DNA from: Delphinapterus leucas
Lineage: Eukaryota; Chordata; Mammalia; Artiodactyla; Monodontidae
DNA: 64,000 nt
Reading direction: 5' to 3'
Assembly: GCF_002288925.2 (NCBI RefSeq)
Contig: NW_022098045.1
Span: 1,361,454 to 1,425,453, forward strand
In this document: positions 20,522-31,010 of the stretch, one piece after another
Position numbering within the stretch: position 1 is the first letter of the stretch
Layout of the letters: every line of letters starts with the position of its first letter
Position numbers and translations under genes: made by a program
The notes under the pieces: model-generated
The model's input: only the letters and a program-made list of their open reading frames with translations
Told to the model about the DNA's origin: nothing
The model's database searches: none

Positions 20522-21706
20522 GTTCCAGTGTGTCGTCTACCCTTTTAAACCAAAGCTCACTATCAAGACAGCATCTGTCATCATTATGATCATCTGGATC
20601 CTGGCCATCGTCATTATGTCCCCATCTGCAATAATGTTACATGTACAGGAAGAAAAATATTACCGAGTGCGACTCAACTCCCAGAATAAAACCAGCCCAG
20701 TCTACTGGTGCCGGGAAGACTGGCCAAATCGGGAAATGAGGAAGATCTATACCACTGTGCTGTTTGCTAACATCTACCTGGCTCCCCTGTCCCTCAACGT
20801 CATCATGTATGGAAGGATTGGAATTGCACTCTCCAAGACAACAGTGCCCCCCTCAGGCAAACAGAACCAGGAACAGTGGCACGTGGTGACCAAGAAGCAG
20901 CAGAAGGTCATTAAGATGCTCCTGACTGTGGCCCTGCTTTTCATTCTCTCCTGGCTGCCCCTGTGGACTCATGATGCTCTCACACTATGTTGACCTGTCT
21001 CTGAATGAACTGCAGGTCATCAACACCTACATCTACCCTTTGGCACACTGGCTGGCCTTTGGCAACAGCAGCATCAACCCCATCATTTATGGTTTCTTCA
21101 ATGAGAATTTTCGCCATGGTTTCCAAGATGCTTTTCGCCTCCATCTCTGCCAATAAAGAGAAAAGCCCAAGGAAGCCTACACCCTAAGAGCTAAAAACAA
21201 TGTGGTCATCAACATATCTCATCTGTCAGCTCAAGAATCTACAATTAAAAACCCACATGAGGGCTTCCCTGGTGGCATAGTGGTTAAGAATCTGCCTGCC
21301 AAGGCAGGGGACACGGGTTCGAGTCCTGGTCCGGGAAGATCCCACATGCCGCGGAGCAACTAAACCCATGAGCCACAGCTACTGAGCCCTTGCTCTAGAG
21401 CCCACGAGCCACAACTACTGAAGCCTGCGCACCTAGAGCCTGTGCTCCGCAGCAAGAGAAGCCATCACAACGAGAAGCCTGCACACAGCGACGAAGATTA
21501 GGCTCCGCTCAACACAACTAGAGAAAAGCCTGTGCACAGCAACGAAGACTCAACGCAGCCAAAAATAAATAAATAAAATAAATAAATTTATTAAAAACAC
21601 ACACACACACACATGAGGATATTGTGCTTTGTAGGAAAAGTGCTGAAAAACCCATACAGGAATTAATGATCAAAAATTTGAACTTACCGATAGCAATGAG
21701 ATGTAA
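20522..21706 (+). pseudogene. NPFFR2: NPFFR2 last coding exon, with frameshift, stop and SINE insertion
   Basis: The exon follows TTAATTACAG. It first encodes TM4, extracellular loop 2 (YWCREDW with the disulfide cysteine), TM5, loop 3 and TM6 (FILSWLPLW), all in frame to Thr at 20967-20969. After C20970 two bases are missing relative to the expected Leu codon before Met-Met. The running frame therefore ends T-H-D-A-L-T-L-C and TGA at 20991. In the +2-shifted ancestral frame the text resumes as [15 protein letters not shown], then TM7 with the NPxxY-type motif NPIIY, then FRLHLCQ. A TAA at 21154-21156 follows where a lysine codon is expected. Tail codons continue past it (EKPKEAYTLRAKNNVVIN) to 21261, where a SINE is inserted. 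They resume after it as HEDIVLCRKSAEKPIQELM. The old stop is probably TAA at 21704-21706, with about 4 bp missing shortly before it. The 3' boundary is inferred by comparison with the human protein from memory. Confidence 0.9.
21244..21617 (+). mobile_element. CHR-type SINE inserted in the NPFFR2 coding tail
   Basis: The SINE body is at 21262-21589 in the same orientation as NPFFR2. It has an A-box-like TGGCATAGTGG, a B-box-like GGTTCGAGTCC and an AAATAAAT-rich tail. The left target copy is ATTAAAAACCCACATGAG (21244-21261). The right copy starts ATTAAAAAC at 21590 and ends CACATGAG at 21617, with its middle expanded into a CA tract. The insertion falls in the receptor's C-terminal tail codons. 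Confidence 0.95.
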
Positions 21707-23475
21707 AAGGAGCTGGTGTGATGATTTTAACTCTACTGTGTGTTATATGGTGAAATACTGTTGCTTTTTATGGCTTTGTACTTCAGTTCTTCTTAAGAAT
21801 GTTAGAAGCTCTCTCTGGAAAATAGTAAACAAAATGACCTTCTGTTTGTAATCAATCTTACTGTATTTAAAATACATACAGAGACCGATATACAAATTTG
21901 CCTGGATAAATCAATTTTCTAGGACCAGTTTTCAAAGCCTGATCTTTTCCCACTTAGCTATTTGTGTATGAATCGAGCATGTGTTTTATGTCTATATATA
22001 TGTATGCAACACACATACACACATATACATTTTCTTCAAATGGTGATAAATGGGCAGTTCTTTGCATGAGAGCACATTTTATGAATTCTCCCTTTGCTTT
22101 TGAATTGGAAATTTTAGACTACAGAACTATTTATCTGTTTGTGCTTTTAAAATGTACTTAGCTTTCTTAGAAATAAGAGCTGCAATAGCAAATAAAGGGA
22201 CACTGTATTTCTTTGTAATTAAAAGTTGATTTTTTTTCCTTTCAAAGAGTACAAAGTTGGTAAAGCCATAACATTGTTCCATAGGAGTTATTGTTGGCTT
22301 TTTAATACTTTCATAAATGAATTTAAGCCCTAGCTGAACCCATGTTTCTTGCAGAGGTGATTCAAGATCCCAACTAGACCTCCTTTCTAACAGAATCTCT
22401 GACATAAAGAAACAAAGCTTTTAATAATGCAGCAGGTGGCAGAAGGATGGCAGCTCTCTTCTAAAGGGCTTAATCAGAGATGTTCAACAATCATCATAAG
22501 ACTCCCATAAAGTTTGAACAAAGCAAGACTGATTATCCCAGATCTCCTACTGGGCACAAAATGTAAGGCACAGAAGTCCTACTGGATAGAAAGTTAACAC
22601 TACTATTAAAAAGAGAATGGTGAACCCCTGGATTCTGCTAGGTTACGATTATGTAGTGACAATAGTTGTAAATGCTAGCTTTTATTCTAGGATGAGATAG
22701 TCCTTAGAAAATTGGAAATTATAAAATAACAAATAGTTTGGCAAATAAAAATAAATCTCTGGGCCTGGACCTATCATGTTTTTCCAATCATTAACGTGGT
22801 TCAGGCTAAAAGCTTTTCAACTTTATAGGCCTTTGAGCAAATAATTGTTCAGTTTTCAATTGGTTTATGCTATATGATATTTGAATATGTATGTGTTACA
22901 TATTTCCAAAACCTTTTTCAAATTTCATTATTTCCTCTACAGCATATGGTCTATGTGTTATGAAGAACTTATTTGGGACTTCCTCAATGACCATTTTTCT
23001 GATTATAAAACTAATAAAAATTACATTATAAAATGTAAAAACAGGTATTATAAAAACAACACCTAATACTTTTAGAGTTTTCATGAAGTACAGAATAGTA
23101 CAAAAATTACATGTAATTCCTCTTTAAGGAAAAAAAACAGTGAAAACACTTATTCTAAACAAAACTTAGATCAGCATCTTGTATGTATGCCTTCGCCAAG
23201 AGTGATTATTTAAGAATGATTATTTTGTCGTTGCCTACCTCACAGTATCATTAACACATTAAATTTCTTTCTTCAACTTTGCTACTTAATTGTGAAAAAT
23301 CATTTAAATTTGTTGTTTTCATTACTAATGTAGCTGAACATTGTTCTGTCTCTTACTAATTTGTATTTATTCCTCTTCCCATTCTTAGGCCATTTTCCCG
23401 TCATATTTTTGTTGTTTTTGTCTTTTATTTATTGCTATGCATTTTTTGTATCAGCCATCAATAACAGGCAGAAAG
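21707..23475. other. Former NPFFR2 3' UTR and downstream DNA, nothing else recognised
   Basis: The first few hundred bases after the ancestral stop are presumably the old 3' untranslated region. A (TA/CA)-rich stretch lies at about 21985-22030. No further gene or clear repeat was identified. The open frames are unremarkable. Confidence 0.5.
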
Positions 23476-23479
23476 ATCT

Positions 23480-24000
23480 TTTTTAAAAACATAAAAATAA
23501 TGTCACTTCTCTGCTTAAAAGCCATTAATCATTTCTCTTCAAATTAGGAAAATAAAACAAACTCCTTACCAAGACTTATACACCTTTACTTTTCTGCCCC
23601 CGTCCACCTCTTAACCTCATCTCAAACCCAACTCTCATCATTTACACTGCCTGCCTGTATGCTACTCTATCTTTGCCTAGTTCTTGGCTGCTTCTGGGTT
23701 TGCACCTGTTTTCTTCCTGTCAGAAATGTTCTTCCCATTGGCCTCCACGGGCTGGCTCTCTCATCCTTTAGGACTCAAACTAAAACTCCCCTGAGCTTTG
23801 TTTATTCCTTCATAGCAATTCTCATTATCTGCAATTATGTTCAGAACTCATTTATTTACTTGTGTACTATCCATATGCCCTACCAGAAGGTAAACACTAT
23901 AAGGGCAGGAATGTTGTCTTGTGTATCACTGTATCTCCACTGCCTGAGCAAGTGTTTGGCACAAAATGGATGCACAATAAATATTTATTAAACCAATTAA
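23480..24000 (+). mobile_element. LINE-2 3' end
   Basis: Typical L2 3' terminal text in order: ATAATGTCACTTCTCTGCTTAAAAGCC, CCTCTTAACCTCATCTC, GAAATGTTCTTCCCATTGG, AAGGTAAACACTATAAGGGCAGG, TTGTGTATCACTGTATC, GGCACAAAATGG and AATAAATATTTATTAAA. An open frame of 110 codons at 23659-23991 is a by-product of this repeat. Confidence 0.85.
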
Positions 24001-24610
24001 TTAAGTAGTTGCAAATATTTTCCAGTAATAATTTGCATTCTAATTAATAATTGTTATATTTTATTTTTAGATATTGAAAAGAATTCAGAATATAATGGAA
24101 ACACTGGATAATTTAGAAAAGCAGAAGAAATAAAACGATTTCTTATCTGGTCACCTAGTGATAACCATTCTTTCTGTCATCTTGGGGCAGGTGTACATGC
24201 TTTCTTTAGCAAAGTTAGGATTCTGGGGCATGTACTTTATAAGATTTTATTCACTTATAACTTTATTCATTTGTGTATCAAGAACACATTTCCATGTTGT
24301 TTAATATTCTTCAAATATTTTATTCATGTATAATTGCATGACTAAAATGCATGTACATTTGTTAATGTTTTAATACACATTGTCAAATATTTCTTAAACA
24401 GGTTTTAATATTTTATACTTCCCTTAGTGGTGTTTGCTCACTCACACACTCTCAAATATTGCATATTCTATAAAACAAATTTTTCTTGCTAGTTTGGTAA
24501 GATAGAACGTGTATCCCCATGTTTAATTTCATTTCATTGTTATGCAGCTGGACGTTAAATTAATCTTTATTCAGTTTGATTCATTTGTATTCACTTATCT
24601 TCACTTGTAC
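24001..24610. other. Non-coding stretch, nothing recognised
   Basis: AT-rich sequence without recognisable repeats or coding potential. Confidence 0.45.
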
Positions 24611-24611
24611 A

Positions 24612-25090
24612 TGTAGGGGAGGAAAACATTTCCCTTCTCTTCTTGGTTCCTTGGCTGACCTAATAATTAAATTGACATAAGACAGAGTAACAGGAGAAAA
24701 ACAAATTTAATTACATATGTATGGGAGCCCCACAAAGACATGAGAGGCTCCTGGACAGTCAGGAAATTGCGGCTTATATGTCATCCTGAGCTAAGGAGAA
24801 GGGGGGTAGGGGTTGAGACTTCAAAGGAGAGGAAGACTATTCACAGGAAAATGGGAAGAGCAAATATTTATTACACAAATGTTTGTCATGCCACACAAAG
24901 TCTTATGTAAAAAAAATGTATGTTTGGTAATAGCGCTCTTCCTGGTACAGGCTCCCTATCTAAATTCTTTTAGACAGTTAAGGGAGAGATAAAAAGCTCT
25001 TCTTGAGTCTGTCAGGCCTTAATCACGTTCAGCTTGAAATAACCACATGCCAAAGTGGCACGTTCTGGAATGACCTCTTCTGAACCCCAT
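24612..25090 (-). mobile_element. Probable LTR, minus orientation
   Basis: Begins TGTAGGGGAGG and contains AATAATTAAATTGACATAAG, ACAGAGTAACAGGAG and GGGAGCCCCACAAAGACATGAG. It has a compositional contrast with its flanks. These phrases resemble a class I ERV LTR in reverse. No coding remnant is attached and no target duplication could be confirmed. Confidence 0.45.
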
Positions 25091-25379
25091 CATGTTCATT
25101 TGCATTTCCTTCTTAGTCAATTCCCTCTTCATGTCCTTTGCTATCTTGTCAGTTAGGTTACATGATTTTCCTTCTCAGCAATCTGTAAAAGTGCTCCCTA
25201 ATTCAGGATATTAATCTCTGACCATCAGACATGTTTCAAACATTTACTCTATTTGATGTGTGACTATGTATATGCATAGATATGAGGGTAAAGGTTAAGC
25301 CACTATGATGGAATTCAAAAATACATTAGCTTAAAGGATATAGATGTTAATTTTGTACCTGTTAGTGGTCCAGTTTAAT

Positions 25380-25850
25380 GGGGACCTTATTACCATATAG
25401 TAGCAATTTTACAGATGAGGAATTGACCTCACAGAAGTAAAGGAAACTGTCCAGAGTTGCATAACAAAGTGACTCATGGAGCCATATTCTAACCCATGTC
25501 AGCATTTAACGAGTATTTATTATGTGGCAGGCACTGTTCTACAGGAATCATCTCACTGAATCCTTATATACTATGAAGTGAGTGTTACCAATATTCACCT
25601 TTTCAGACAGACACAAAAGCTGAAGCTTAGAAATATTAAGTATTAACATAGGGAAGCAATTAAAATATTTATTCAGGATTCAGATTGTCTGGGGTTGCAT
25701 CTTGGGTCTGCCATCTAGACATCGATTTCTAAAATTCTCAATACTTCAGTTTCCTCAACTGTAAAATGGACATAATAATAAAATCATTTGAAAATTTAAT
25801 GCAATACCATACTTAAATACATTAGAACTATACCTAGTACTCTTCCATTT
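25380..25850. mobile_element. Cluster of three MIR-type SINE remnants
   Basis: 25380-25500 reads as a minus-strand MIR (TTTTACAGATGAGGAATTGACC...GAGCCATATTCTAACCC). 25505-25640 is a second minus-strand copy (GAGTATTTATTATGTGGCAGGCACTGTTCTA...GAATCC). 25650-25850 is a plus-strand copy (TTCAGATTGTCTGGGG...CTCAATACTTCAGTTTCCTCAACTGTAAAATGG). Confidence 0.75.
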
Positions 25851-26405
25851 ATCAAGAGGAAACACAGTTCATATCAGATTAATGCCTATTACCAATTTTT
25901 TAGAGGCTTAGTACTACTTATATAAAAACTCAGAGGTTAAAGATGACTGTTCTAAATTGGCCGCTCGGACAATAGTCATTAAAGACAAACAACAGTATAA
26001 AAACTTGATCTTTCATTGAGCCTTATGTGCCAGAAAATAAATATAACATGCATTATGACTTTCTTCTACTTCACTGCTTTCTTTTATATTTCTAGCTATC
26101 TTTCTTTTCCAAGCAGTACTTTTTGCAAAAGAGTATACCTCATTACAAAAAGAAGAAAGCTACAGCTATTTCTTCTACAGATCTTTCCATGTAAACAGAG
26201 AGTTCTCAAGTATACATCTTCAGAGACTGTGGGAAATTAATGAAATTGTGCTGCCGAATAACTAAATGGTGAAGTAACACACAATGTAAAAGTGAAGTAA
26301 ATATTAAGATAATTTAAAAATAATATCCAAAATAGCAAATGACATTGCACATTTTAGTTGTTTTTATTCCCAAATTCATAACCTTTTTACTATTATTATA
26401 CCGAC
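25851..26405. other. Non-coding stretch, nothing recognised
   Basis: No supported coding or repeat content was seen. Confidence 0.4.
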
Positions 26406-26409
26406 TATT

Positions 26410-26590
26410 ATTTTAAAAGGAGTCAGACTTTGGAGTCAAAGGACCAGAATTCAGATTCTGTGTACTAAATGCCCATACACTTAGACAGGTGACTTCTCTG
26501 AGCTTCAGTTGTCTCATGTATAGATCAATTTTGATAGTGACGTTTGCGTTACAGGTGTTGTGATGAATGACTGAATCAAGGTATGGAAAT
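26410..26590 (+). mobile_element. MIR SINE remnant
   Basis: The sequence AGTCAGACTTTGGAGTCAAAGGACC, then AATTCAGATTCTG, ACAGGTGACTTCTCTGAGCTTCAGTTGTCTCATG and GGTGTTGTGATGAATGA follows the MIR consensus order. Confidence 0.75.
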
Positions 26591-27835
26591 TTCTAGAAAC
26601 ATATGACACTGCACACATATTTATCAAGAGTAACTTTTCCTCCATTCATCATCCAATGTGATTTTTCCTCAAGATCCTTATGTTATGGGATCAATCGCAA
26701 ACATCTGTGTTCTATTTTCTGTTGAAGTTCCATTTATATGATTATAACCCAGATATAACTAGGACCTTATAGCTATATCTGGATTACAACATTGTATTGT
26801 TCTTGTCTTATTCCAACCTTGGGGCAGGATTCAACACTTTTCTTCACTCCCCAAAATAAATCCACTCCATTTGTGTAAATGGGGGCTCTTACACATAGCC
26901 AGATAGGAAAAAAGGGCACATCACATACCATAAAGAGAAACTTCATAAAAATCAATATGAAATGTCTCTATTCCACCACGTTGTCCACAGAGTTCCATCT
27001 TTGGCTGCCTTTTCTTCCCCATGCAGTCTCTCTGAGTAAAACTCTCCCTTATCCCAGTTCATCCTCTTAGTTAATTTCTCTCTCTTTTTTTTTTTACTTC
27101 CCTTATATACCACATGAGCTGAGATAAAGGATTCCTTTAAAGAAAACAGGTATTGTTATCCAAAGAAGAGAAACGGATATTGGAAAGGCAAAATTCAATA
27201 AACTCCAGTTTCTCCCATGGTTTATCAAAGTCAGTCTTCTTCCCAAACACTTGATTATGAATATTCTTCCACTTAATGAAACACAGCCCTAACACATACA
27301 ACTAAAGACATCCTTAAGCCACTTCCAAAATGAGATGACACAAATTCATGTTTGGTTACTGAATCCAACTCTAGGTCCTTATCTCACAGTGATGTGATTC
27401 ACTCTTGATCATGGATCTTCAGGCCACACAACCAATGGCTGTGATAAGTTTAATAATACTCAATACACATGATATACAATGACTAAAAAAAAGTATAAAT
27501 CATAATAAAATTACTGTTTGGGGAAAGGGCAAAAAATATAGTAATTACTGGTTTGTAGTATATTCTGTGGCCAAATCTGAAGAATTCCCATTATTGAGGA
27601 GATGCATGATGAAAACACCCTAAAATTCTTATTAATATGGGTTGGAGAGAGGGCTGTGGGAACTATGTTAGTGGTTTAGCAATCTCAGCTCTTTATTTGG
27701 CAGAATACATTTTTACAACTTCATGGGCTAGTAGCCAAAGCCATAGGTCTTATGAAGTCAAGTTTCTTAGGCCTTTAGCAGCAGACTCTTTCCATCCTCC
27801 CAGCCACTTGGAACACCTCACTTCTACCAGTCAAT
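26591..27835. other. Non-coding stretch, nothing recognised
   Basis: No supported feature. A poly-T run lies at 27087-27096. Confidence 0.4.
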
Positions 27836-27839
27836 TTCT

Positions 27840-28215
27840 GTATTAGGACTCTTTGAGTTACGAGTAATAGAGCCTGAACTTAAATTTGCTTTCAAACAGG
27901 AGGGAATTTATTGCCTCGTATTATCTGAATATCCAGTGGTGGGCAAGTCAGGTATGACTTGATCCAGGTGCTCTAAAGACATTGGCTAAAACCTATCTCT
28001 CCAGCTCTTGGCTCTGACTTTTTCCATGTTAGCTGAATTCTCAGGCACATAATTTCCTATAGTAGCTGGATTCTCGGAGTCCCAGATTCAAATCTAAAAA
28101 TCTTGGTAATGTTAATGGAAATAGAACTTTGTGTCTTCCCCAAATAGTTTTCATAGAAATCTGAGGATTACATCTTATTTAATGGAGCCAGGTACATATC
28201 CTCCTTGTGACAGGG
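27840..28215 (-). repeat. Probable ancient interspersed repeat, unclassified
   Basis: Phrases such as CAGGAGGGAATTTATTGCCTCG, CAGGTATGACTTGATCCAGGTGCTC and CTCTTGGCTCTGACTTTTTCCATGTTAGCTG match a familiar old mammalian repeat theme. I cannot name the family. Confidence 0.35.
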
Positions 28216-29155
28216 ATTTTGTCTAGGGAGATAAAACATATTGACAGCCCAAGCTACAGCTTCATTCCCACCCCTGGATATTGATAATATCCCTTTACAA
28301 ACCACAGGACCTTAAGATGTATGCCCTCCACCACACAAACACCAAAAAAATTGTGACATTACGACTAGAAAACTGGAAATGAAGGCTCATGCCGAGCAGG
28401 CACAAGTAATAAATGCACTAGACACATAGCATTCACGTGTGTAACTTCATACTCAATCTTTCTAGGATTATACTCCTTCAGTGGTAATGAAGATGGTAAA
28501 TAATAATTTACCATGTAAAAATAGTACTTTGGGGTCTTTTAGAGGCATTTGTCCACACATCATTCAGTACTCTTCCTGGCCACGAAAGCAATGAGGATAA
28601 ACTCAGAAGTCAGTTAATTTTTTTAAGGGAAATATGAATGTGATTTTTTCACATTTCCAGCAGTAATGATAGCGCTGATGTGTCTTCTGCCTTATGAAAT
28701 GCCAGCAGACCCATGTACATGGTCCTACTTCCCTCTTTCCAGAGGATACTTATTTGGGGGGAGGAATTATTAGAAATTTTGGAAGAATGCTAACTAGAAT
28801 GACGGTGACAAAAATCTAAGTTGATAACCGATGGGCAAAGCAATCCAAACTGAAATGCTTTTGACTTTTCAGAGGGAGAAATTCTTTAGCAAACTATGCA
28901 GGATTCCTGTTGCCATTCCAAAGATTCCAACCCAACCAGTTTAGATAGTCTGAATCCCACTAGGTAGCGTATTTGAAGCAATTAGTAAACTGTATTCGTT
29001 GAATTTTAGTCCGACGATGGTACTTAGGAAATACTATTCTGTGAGGGCTATTACCCAGTTTGAAAGAGTATTTTCTAAATGCTTGATAATGTATAACAGA
29101 AGACAGAAATTTCAAAAGATGCCACGTTGTTAATGCTGTTAGAAAATCTGAAAGG
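28216..29155. other. Non-coding stretch, nothing recognised
   Basis: No open frame or repeat that I can support. Confidence 0.4.
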
Positions 29156-29159
29156 CCAG

Positions 29160-29350
29160 CCTGAGATAATGATAGTCACCTTGTATTAAGATCTTACTAC
29201 ATGACAAGTACTTTACATTCACTACTGCATTTAATCCTCACTATGACTGCAAAGTATATACTACCCACATTTCACATGAGAAAACTGAAGCCCAGAGAGG
29301 CCAAATAAGGTTATTCAACAAATAATTTTGAAACCAGTATTTAAATTCAG
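29160..29350 (-). mobile_element. MIR SINE remnant
   Basis: The reverse MIR text is clear: TTACTACATGACAAGTACTTTACATTC, TTTAATCCTCACTATGACTGCAAAG and CATGAGAAAACTGAAGCCCAGAGAGG. Confidence 0.8.
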
Positions 29351-29477
29351 GAGTGTTGAATGCCAAAACCCATAAAAATAATCAATTTGTTTAAAAAACC
29401 CTTTTATGAATTATTTGCAGGTAAATATTAAGCAAAAATAGCATTGCTCATTCAAAGCACTTTGATGTAGATAAATA

Positions 29478-29620
29478 GCACAGACTGGAGTTTGAGGCAT
29501 TGGAACTTTAACTCTGCAATTTGCTAACTACATAACTAGCAAGGAAATTTACTAAGGTATTCTAAGACTCACTTTCCTTATTGATGAAAGGGAAATAATG
29601 TATTTATCACATTATAGGGA
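29478..29620 (+). mobile_element. MIR SINE remnant
   Basis: Reads AGCACAGACTGGAGTTTGAGG, ACTCTGCAATTTGCTAACTACATAACTAGC and ACTCACTTTCCTTATTGATGAAAGGGAAATAATG, a decayed plus-strand MIR. Confidence 0.65.
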
Positions 29621-29654
29621 GTCATGCAGTATCGGGTACATATGGAAAACTGTG

Positions 29655-29714
29655 GCAAATAATTTCAATGTAAGTAGCAAATAATTTCAGTGTAATTAGC
29701 AAATAATTTCAAGA
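29655..29714. repeat. Short tandem repeat, 22-bp unit, 2.7 copies
   Basis: The unit GCAAATAATTTCA(A/G)TGTAA starts at 29655, 29677 and 29699, a 22-bp period with two or three mismatches between the full copies. It directly follows a MIR. No function is evident. Confidence 0.85.
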
Positions 29715-31010
29715 TATTTGATATCGTATGTGCATGACTGTAACAACTCATTATTTAAGCCCAGGGACAAGAGACAATAGTGCAAAGATAATCCATCAAG
29801 TTTATTAATATTTAAAATTCTTAGGTAGACTTACTGGAACATTAAGTAAATGTTTTTCAGTCTTAAGTACTTAAAATCAGTCATGTTCATCATCTCTTCT
29901 TGTAACGTTCAAAGAAATGTTACATCTTTCTATTTATGAGATTTCAGTTCTTTAAAGGAAATGACGCTTTGTATGTTCAGATGAGTTGGACTGAGTGTAC
30001 TGCATTGTCATGGTGTAGTTCATGAGCTATAGGAAGTAGGTAGTATATGTCATTAGATAAATATTCCAATGCAGTCTTTATGAAGACAATTTTGAGGAAG
30101 CCTGGACAATTACAAGTCACCTCCATGAAGTTCTGTTGCTCTAGAAAACACACTGTTGTATAAGCATTTTAAAATAAATTTTAAGTTATGGAAATAAAAT
30201 GACATCAAACTATACAGAAATAAAATACACATAAATTATTCTAATTTTGTGATCTAAAATACTAAAAAACAAATACCTAGTCTGTCTAGGAGAAAAAACT
30301 GCATGTCCTAAGAAAATCTTTTCTAATTATAAGGACATGCAATTTTTTTCCTTCAAAGAGTCACAGAATATAGGAATCTGCAGGAAGCATAGACAGCAAG
30401 TATGTCCTTATAACTCCAAAAAAAATTTGACTTAGTGTCAAAAACATCCAAGGCTGGTGTAAAATTGTTTACAGACCTGAATCTGAGCTAATGCACCTAT
30501 ATCCTTTAGGGAAAAATAGTTTTTATTTTGAAGGAGAGTAAAGCAATGACAGAGAAAGATAAATTCTATAGATGAGGGAAGACAGGAAGAGGAAGAGAAT
30601 GGTAGAAGCATTCCTTTAAGGAGAAATTTTAGAAAACTAAGGATTTCCTTGACCATAATTAAGGCTTTGCATAGACAGCACCTGCTCCCATAGTTAAAGA
30701 GTAACTCGCAAAGCAGATAGTCTTCAGCTGCACACTGGGCGGCCACTTCATCAGCACTGCATCTTCATTATCTCTGCATCTTTACCTTCTAGTCGCCCCT
30801 TTAATGGGGATAGAGCACTTCCTCAACTATGAGTTGTCTAGTCCGTAATGTTCTTACTAAAGCACTGCACTGCCTCAAGGCTCACTGCCTGGAGGAAGTC
30901 TTCAGTGCTGGGAAAGACAGCAGGGGAACGGCTCAGTGCCATTGTCTAATTCTGGGCTGGAAATCCCACTCTCTTCTTTATTCCTATTGCTGAGAGCCCT
31001 TTAAAAAAAT
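29715..31010. other. Non-coding stretch, nothing recognised
   Basis: An open frame of 102 codons on the minus strand at 30438-30746 has no recognisable motif. No repeat could be named. Confidence 0.4.

Larger units (their letters stand above)
15780..21706 (+). pseudogene. NPFFR2: Neuropeptide FF receptor 2, disrupted (unitary pseudogene)
   Basis: NPFFR2 is a class A, rhodopsin-like GPCR that binds RF-amide neuropeptides (NPFF, NPAF) at the plasma membrane and couples mainly to Gi/o. It modulates opioid analgesia, feeding and stress responses. Exons at 15780-16114, 18795-18894 and 20522-21706 are joined by GT-AG introns in matching phases (codon splits G|GA and AG|G). The conceptual product runs from Met at 15787 ([17 protein letters not shown]) to a TGA at 20991-20993: 328+100+472 nt, 299 residues plus the stop. 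The human short form has about 420 residues (recalled). TM1-TM6, both extracellular cysteines (TMCKI and YWCRED) and the D-R-F motif after TM3 are intact. TM7 and the tail are lost to a 2-bp deletion at 20970/20971. Further lesions are a stop at 21154-21156, a SINE at 21262-21589 and a probable small deletion near 21685. The identification is secure. Loss of normal function is very likely, unless the assembly is wrong at several places. Confidence 0.93.

Noticed and set aside
20961..20993. Possibility that the frameshift is only a sequencing error
   Set aside because: Kept as a caveat, but the separate in-frame stop and the SINE in the tail show independently that constraint on this exon was lost.
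21005..21187. 60-codon open frame overlapping the end of NPFFR2
   Set aside because: Wrong frame for the receptor; the neighbouring frame encodes TM7 and NPIIY, so this is a by-product.
21262..21589. A tRNA gene, suggested by A- and B-box-like segments
   Set aside because: The boxes belong to a tRNA-derived SINE with a long unrelated body, A-rich tail and target duplication. No cloverleaf was evident by eye.
23659..23991. 110-codon open frame
   Set aside because: Falls wholly in L2 3' non-coding sequence.
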